Source: Mixophyes australis
Lineage: Eukaryota > Chordata > Amphibia > Anura > Limnodynastidae
Assembly: GCA_036250195.1 (NCBI GenBank)
Contig: JAVHZZ010000007.1
Location: forward strand, 160,031,150 to 160,095,149
DNA length: 64,000 nt
Reading direction: 5' to 3'
Part shown: piece after piece, positions 60,101-64,000 of the stretch
Layout of the letters: each line of letters begins with the position of its first letter
How positions within the stretch are numbered: position 1 is the first letter of the stretch
Notes under the pieces: model-generated
What the model saw: the letters and a program-made list of their open reading frames with translations, nothing else
Told to the model about the DNA's origin: nothing
The model's database searches: none
Made by a program: the position numbers and the translations under genes

Positions 60101-62698
60101 GTGTATCACTGAAGGAGAAACATGTGTATCACCTACAGCACATTTACTAATGGGTGCTATAACTACACACCAAGCATGTGGCTTCATCCATGATAGCTTA
60201 AGAGTGTCAGCACCCAGGGGCGATTAGTTCTGTTCATGTTGGATCACATGCTGGTCACTGTGTGTAATATGCTGGTCATCATGGCTGTGTAATACGCTGG
60301 TCACCATGGCTGTGTAATACGCTGTTCCCCATGGCTGTGTAATACGCTGTTCACCATGGCTGTGTAATACACTGTTCACCATGGCTGTGTAATACGCTGT
60401 TCACCATGGCTGTGTAATACGCTGTTCACCATGGCTGTGTAATACGCTGTTCACCATGGCTGTGTAATATGCTGGTCATCATGGCTGTGTAATATGCTGG
60501 TCACCATGGCTGTGTAATACGCTGTTCCCCATGGCTGTGTAATACGGTGTTCACCATGGCTGTGTAATACACTGTTCACCATGGCTGTGTAATACGCTGG
60601 TCACCATGGCTGTGTAATATGCTGTTCACCATGGCTGTGTAATATGCTGTTCACCATGGCTGTGTAATACACTGTTCACCATGGCTGTGTAATACGCTGT
60701 TCCCCATGGCTGTGTAATACGCTGGTCACCATGGCTGTGTAATACACTGTTCACCATGGCTGTGTAATACGCTGTTCACCATGGCTGTGTAATACACTGT
60801 TCACCATGGCTGTGTAATATGCTGGTCACCATGGCTGTGTAATACGGTGTTCACCATGGCTGTGTAATATGCTGGTCACCATGGCTGTGTAATATGCTGG
60901 TCACCATGGCTGTGTACTAAGCTGGTCACCATGGCTGTGTAATACGCTGGTCACCATGGCTGTGTAATACGCTGGTCACCATGACTGTGTAATATGCTGG
61001 TCACCATGGCTGTGTAATACGCTGGTCACCATGGCTGTGTAATACACTGTTCACCATGGCTGTGTAATACGCTGTTCACCATGGCTGTGTAATACACTGT
61101 TCACCATGGCTGTGTAATATGCTGGTCACCATGGCTGTGTAATACGGTGTTCACCATGGCTGTGTAATATGCTGGTCACCATGGCTGTGTAATATGCTGG
61201 TCACCATGGCTGTGTACTAAGCTGGTCACCATGGCTGTGTAATACGCTGGTCACCATGGCTGTGTAATACGCTGGTCACCATGACTGTGTAATATGCTGG
61301 TCACCATGGCTGTGTAATACGCTGGTCACCATGGCTGTGTAATACGCTGGTCACCATGGCTGTGTAATACGCTGGTCACCATGACTGTGTAATACGGTGT
61401 TCACCATGGCTGTGTAATATGCTGGTCACCATGGCTGTGTACTAAGCTGGTCACCATGGCTGTGTAATACGCTGGTCACCATGGCTGTGTAATACGCTGG
61501 TCACCATGGCTGTGTAATACGCTGGTCACTATGGCTGTGTACTAAGAAAAAAAGACACAATAAAAGACAGAAGCAGTGCACAATCAGGGAATAGATAGTG
61601 AGCCTGCAATACAACCCCAGAGCCCAATCAATCTGAGGGACTAACCACAACCTGACACCTTACAGATGGAAGGACAGAGAACGGGAGTGCTGGAGCTCCA
61701 ATATGACTGCTGTCCTGGTGTCTGCACACATGGAGAGACCACCAGGAAGGAAGTGCAGCGAGAGGGAAGAAGCACCTCCCCCCAGGGGTCAGAACTGGAT
61801 TGTAAACTGTCCTGAAGTACAGCCCCCTTCAACAATGTAGTGCCTAGCAGAGGTTTACACTACAATAGTAACCCCCACCTGACCCAGCCCCCTAAGAACC
61901 CTAATGGCTGTCCACACTAACAGAGAAAGCTATCCATGGGGCCCATCATGGCTTCCCAAGCATTGTGCTGGAGAAGGGTTATACTCACCATCTGCCACGC
62001 CTCCATTTTGCGGTGAGGCGCAGGCCGCTGTCCTGCAGCCTTTGCCTAGGAATGCGAGGCGCAGCCTGCAGTGGCTGTGGCCAGTCCCTCCAGAGGAGCC
62101 CTGCGGTGGACCCAGTGTGGGCAGCAGCGGAGGCACCGTCTCTGAGCCTCCGAACCCCTGCCCCTAGCAGCGCACAACCATCCGTACTGACAGCTGTGAT
62201 GATACGGCTCCGTCCTCCGAGGCAAAACTATCAAAATAGATTAAAATGAATAAAAATGGCTGCCCAGCGACCCCAAACCAAAAAACATGTCCTGCCATGC
62301 TGGGGCACTAAACTAAACTGAAGGCCCAACAGGAGAGGGGTATAGATAGGGAGAAGCTATGGACAGCTAGTAGGATTCTTAAAATGCTTGAACACCTAGA
62401 TCCCCTACACTATACCCCAATGTACCCAGTGCCCCCAATGGATGCAGGAGAAATGTGGATTTTAACTTCATTGTTTTCAATTTAACAGCTGCAAAAGAAC
62501 CACGCAACGATATAGAATATGTGACACAGGAACCCCCCTCTAATCTGGTTCTGATCGAGAACGTCCAGGACACCTGCTCCTCTGAGATGTTAAACCTCTT
62601 GATGGAGAATATCAGTGAGAAGAACGAGGACAGAGAATTCTATGTGGAGTTAATACCTGAGATCCGCTCTGCCGCTATCACCTTCACGTGTGACATTG
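56977..62698 (+). CDS. parp14: PARP14-like gene B, 5' part (four exons): RRM1 - linker - RRM2
   Basis: Exons at 56977-57166, 58111-58229, 59463-59496 (tentative) and 62489-62698 join in phase (1, 0, 1, 1) and continue beyond the window. The protein matches the N-terminus of vertebrate PARP14: an RRM-like domain over exons 1-2 and a second over exon 4. No stop or frameshift is seen. In PARP14 the N-terminal RRMs precede KH repeats, three macrodomains, WWE and the catalytic domain, none yet reached here. Gene A upstream is the 3' half of a similar gene in the same orientation, so the two are tandem paralogs. An ISRE upstream suggests interferon control. Confidence 0.9.
57166..57255 (+). repeat. 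Tandem repeat (about 29 bp, three copies) that copies the exon 1 splice donor
   Basis: The donor GGTGAGTGCTGGGGCCCCTA at 57166 is followed by two further copies with GT at 57195 and 57224. Spacing is 28 and 29 bp. The third copy reads GGTGAGTACTGGGGACCCCC. The array starts at the exon edge, so all three copies carry a good GTGAGT donor. Confidence 0.9.
57256..58110. other. Intron 1 of gene B, no gene seen
   Basis: The word GGGCCTGATGCAGATTTGAG near 57616 may start an old dispersed repeat. Otherwise unremarkable. Confidence 0.35.
58111..58229 (+). CDS. parp14: PARP14-like gene B exon 2: RRM1 end
   Basis: Acceptor TATATTTCAG, donor GTAAGT at 58230; 119 bp, phase 1 in, 0 out. It reads VRDQVLQKETHELTLPGGKT then MKLDVRSADN. 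V-R-(D/Q)-x-V-L-(E/Q)-(R/K)-x-x-H-E-L matches PARP14 directly after exon 1. Confidence 0.92.
58227..58709 (+). repeat. 81-bp tandem repeat that copies the exon 2 splice donor
   Basis: The word GCAGTAAGTGTCACCCAG at the exon 2 border recurs with GT at 58304, 58385, 58466, 58547 and 58628. Spacing is 74 bp for the first step and 81 bp for the rest. Each unit also contains ATACAGGAGAATCACTGTAC then ATTATAATATCACAGC. From the second copy on, two unit types alternate (GTGTCACCCAGGGCGCGGG and GTGTTACCCAGGGTGTGG), giving a 162-bp higher-order unit. The last boundary has lost the donor (GCAATAAAA). Confidence 0.95.
58710..59462. other. Intron 2 of gene B, no gene seen
   Basis: GGAATGCTGGGACTTATAGT near 58886 is a common vertebrate repeat-type word. 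No element ends could be fixed. Confidence 0.35.
59463..59496 (+). CDS. parp14: PARP14-like gene B exon 3 (tentative short linker exon)
   Basis: A 34-bp segment between acceptor TTTTTGCAG and donor GTAATT reads TSRMNDVMQPP. Exon 2 leaves in phase 0 and exon 4 enters in phase 1, so an exon of length 3n+1 is needed between them, and 34 fits. The residues have no motif, as expected for the acidic linker between the two RRMs. Another small exon could be used instead or in addition. Confidence 0.45.
59765..59990. mobile_element. Probable decayed hAT-type MITE
   Basis: It begins CAGGGCCGTAACGAGGGTGG and contains CACCCAGGGCGCAAAGCC and, near the far end, CTCGCCCAGGGCACCAAAAT then TATAGTTACAGC. The far end could be a decayed inverted copy of CAGGGCCGTAAC. 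No clear target duplication was found. A (CT)n-rich stretch lies inside. Confidence 0.4.
60245..61545. repeat. 25-bp minisatellite, about 52 copies
   Basis: Unit of 25 bp: TGTGTAATACGCTGGTCACC then ATGGC. Variants include CGCTGTTC, CACTGTTC, TGCTGGTC, CGGTGTTC and TACTAAGC. A stretch of 12 units (about 60703-61020) is repeated directly without difference over the next 300 bp. It lies in intron 3 of gene B. Each unit contains CACCATGGC followed by an in-frame TAA three codons later. Confidence 0.97.
61546..62488. other. Intron 3 of gene B, GC-rich segment of unknown origin
   Basis: The part 61640-62240 is GC-rich and non-coding. It may be a fragment of a retroelement 5' region. I recognise no protein motif on either strand. 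Confidence 0.3.
62489..62698 (+). CDS. parp14: PARP14-like gene B exon 4: RRM2
   Basis: Acceptor TTTAACAG, donor GTGAGG; 210 bp, phase 1 to 1. It reads AAKEPRNDIEYVTQEPPSNL, then VLIENVQD, EMLNLLMENISEKNEDREFY and RSAAITFTCDI. The V-x-I-E-N-V and L-L-M-E-N-I-S words line up with the second RRM-like domain of PARP14. The gene continues past the window. Confidence 0.9.
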
Positions 62699-64000
62699 GT
62701 GAGGATAAAGACGTTTTATAGAATCAGATAAAGCAAAACGTAACAAAGAAACATTTGTTTAATATACTATTAATATATTAATGATAATCATATTCAAATT
62801 AGGTAAAAACTTTACTGAGAGTATTTATAAATATCTCCTAATTACCAGTTTGTGCAATGAGCTCTTGTAGATCTGATCTGGTGTAAATCAGATGACTTAA
62901 GCTGGGTACACACTGCAGTTTTTTCAGCCAACTATTGGGCCAATCACCCGATAAACGACTGCTCGGCCAGATATTGCATAAAGCTAGGTACACACTACTA
63001 CAAAATTCTAACGATACGATATTTTACCAATTTAGCTAACGACAAAAAAAAAAAAAAAGTCCCGATCAGCATGACGATACATTCAAACACACTACACTCG
63101 ATTACCTCCAGATCTGTGCTATTCATCTGTCATTAACTATCAGATGCAGTAGCAGCATAGTGTCCTCTCCTGGTACCCAGCTAAACACATTCTCAGCATC
63201 AAATGCAGCAGCAGTGAGTTTCTTTTATCGCAATAAGACTGTAAGCTGGACAAGGGATCTAATAAACTGCAGGGAGCTGATGCCCAGACCCAACTTTACC
63301 TTTGTTTGAACTCCACTTTTCTAAAATTATATTCCCAAAGTTGCATTAAATCACATTTATCAGTGTGTAGTAACACTGGATTGCTTGGACCAAACTATTT
63401 CTATCACTGAAGTAGCTTTAACGAGACCACTTTCTTATTTATATACGTACCATCAGTAATCGTTGTGCCACTGGTTCTGCTTGTAAGCCCCACCCCTTTC
63501 CAGACATAGCCCCACCCCTTACCAGACATAGCCCCACCCCTTACCAGACATAGCCCCACCCCTTACCAGACATAGCTCTGTCCCTTTTTTTGCAATCTGT
63601 GGATGTGCCGGATACCCTACAAAAGAAATATAGTGCTCTACTGAGCACCATTAGTGTGAATGATTTCTTGGGGTTATAAGTTTTACTATAAATGCCCCCC
63701 TATGTTCTGTTGGAAAGTCTTTGGTGATATGTAGTTAATTCTGCTGAATAACGTTTTAAAATCCCACAAACAAACGATGCCCAAACTTTCCTGGTTTTAG
63801 CTCCCATTATTAAAGGGTATTTTGTAGCCTCATTACTTTCTATTTTTCTGTTGCCACTAACATCCCGGGACGCTGCTTTTTCTTAATGTAACACTGACCT
63901 GAGGCCAGTATTTGTTTTACGGTATGTTACAATGTGACACAATGAAGCTTTGTGACACAAAATACAGTATTTGCCAAATGTAACAAGTAGGTGAATGATC
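62699..64000. other. Intron of gene B to the window end
   Basis: GGGTACACACTGCAG (62907) and GGTACACACTACTAC (62984) look like two terminal words of a non-autonomous DNA element; other borders are unclear. A poly-A run lies at 63045-63058. No further exon is recognised. Confidence 0.35.
63484..63575. repeat. 22-bp tandem repeat, about four copies
   Basis: Units of GCCCCACCCCTTACCAGACA plus TA, the first with CTTTCC in place of CTTACC. Confidence 0.95.

Overview
The window looks like genomic DNA of an anuran amphibian. It has split vertebrate genes with GT-AG introns and an interspersed-repeat mix typical of frogs: DIRS tyrosine-recombinase elements, an L1/Tx1-type LINE, CR1/L2-group LINEs, a V-SINE, hAT and MITE elements, and several very long minisatellites. 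The clade is an inference from repeat content and protein similarity; no species can be read from the sequence.

The only clearly cellular genes are two PARP14-like (interferon-associated mono-ADP-ribosyltransferase) genes in tandem on the + strand. Gene A enters in mid-gene and gives its 3' half (3347-22099): the second half of the third macrodomain, a KH-like region, a WWE domain and a complete PARP catalytic domain ending in TAA. Seven exons join in phase with no break. Gene B starts at 56977 and gives its 5' end (56977-62698): RRM1, a short linker exon and RRM2, continuing past the window edge. A strong ISRE lies about 110 bp upstream of its ATG. The pair suggests a local PARP14 cluster, with antiviral roles inferred from the family.

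Layout: 1-2597 DIRS remnant; 3347-22099 gene A, whose introns hold a MITE, a CR1/L2 LINE, an LTR-like repeat, an 84-bp minisatellite (about 27 copies), a 38-bp satellite (about 130 copies) and a LINE fragment; 22.9-29.6 kb V-SINE, DIRS terminus and a long minus-strand CR1/L2 LINE; 30153-36330 a minus-strand array of about 200 30-bp units that reads as a decapeptide-repeat ORF with a unique C-terminal tail; 36.9-45 kb hAT MITEs, a hAT transposase pseudogene and a decayed Myb/SANT-like gene; 45.2-52.2 kb a nearly full-length L1/Tx1 LINE (minus) with one in-frame stop and a few frameshifts; 54.6-55.9 kb an LTR-like repeat and a LINE tail; 56.8-64 kb gene B, whose first two splice donors each sit at the edge of a tandem repeat that copies the donor.

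The most unusual points are the donor-copying repeats of gene B, the decapeptide ORF opposite in strand to the PARP genes, the Met in the third catalytic position of gene A, and the concentration of large young tandem arrays in and between the PARP genes.
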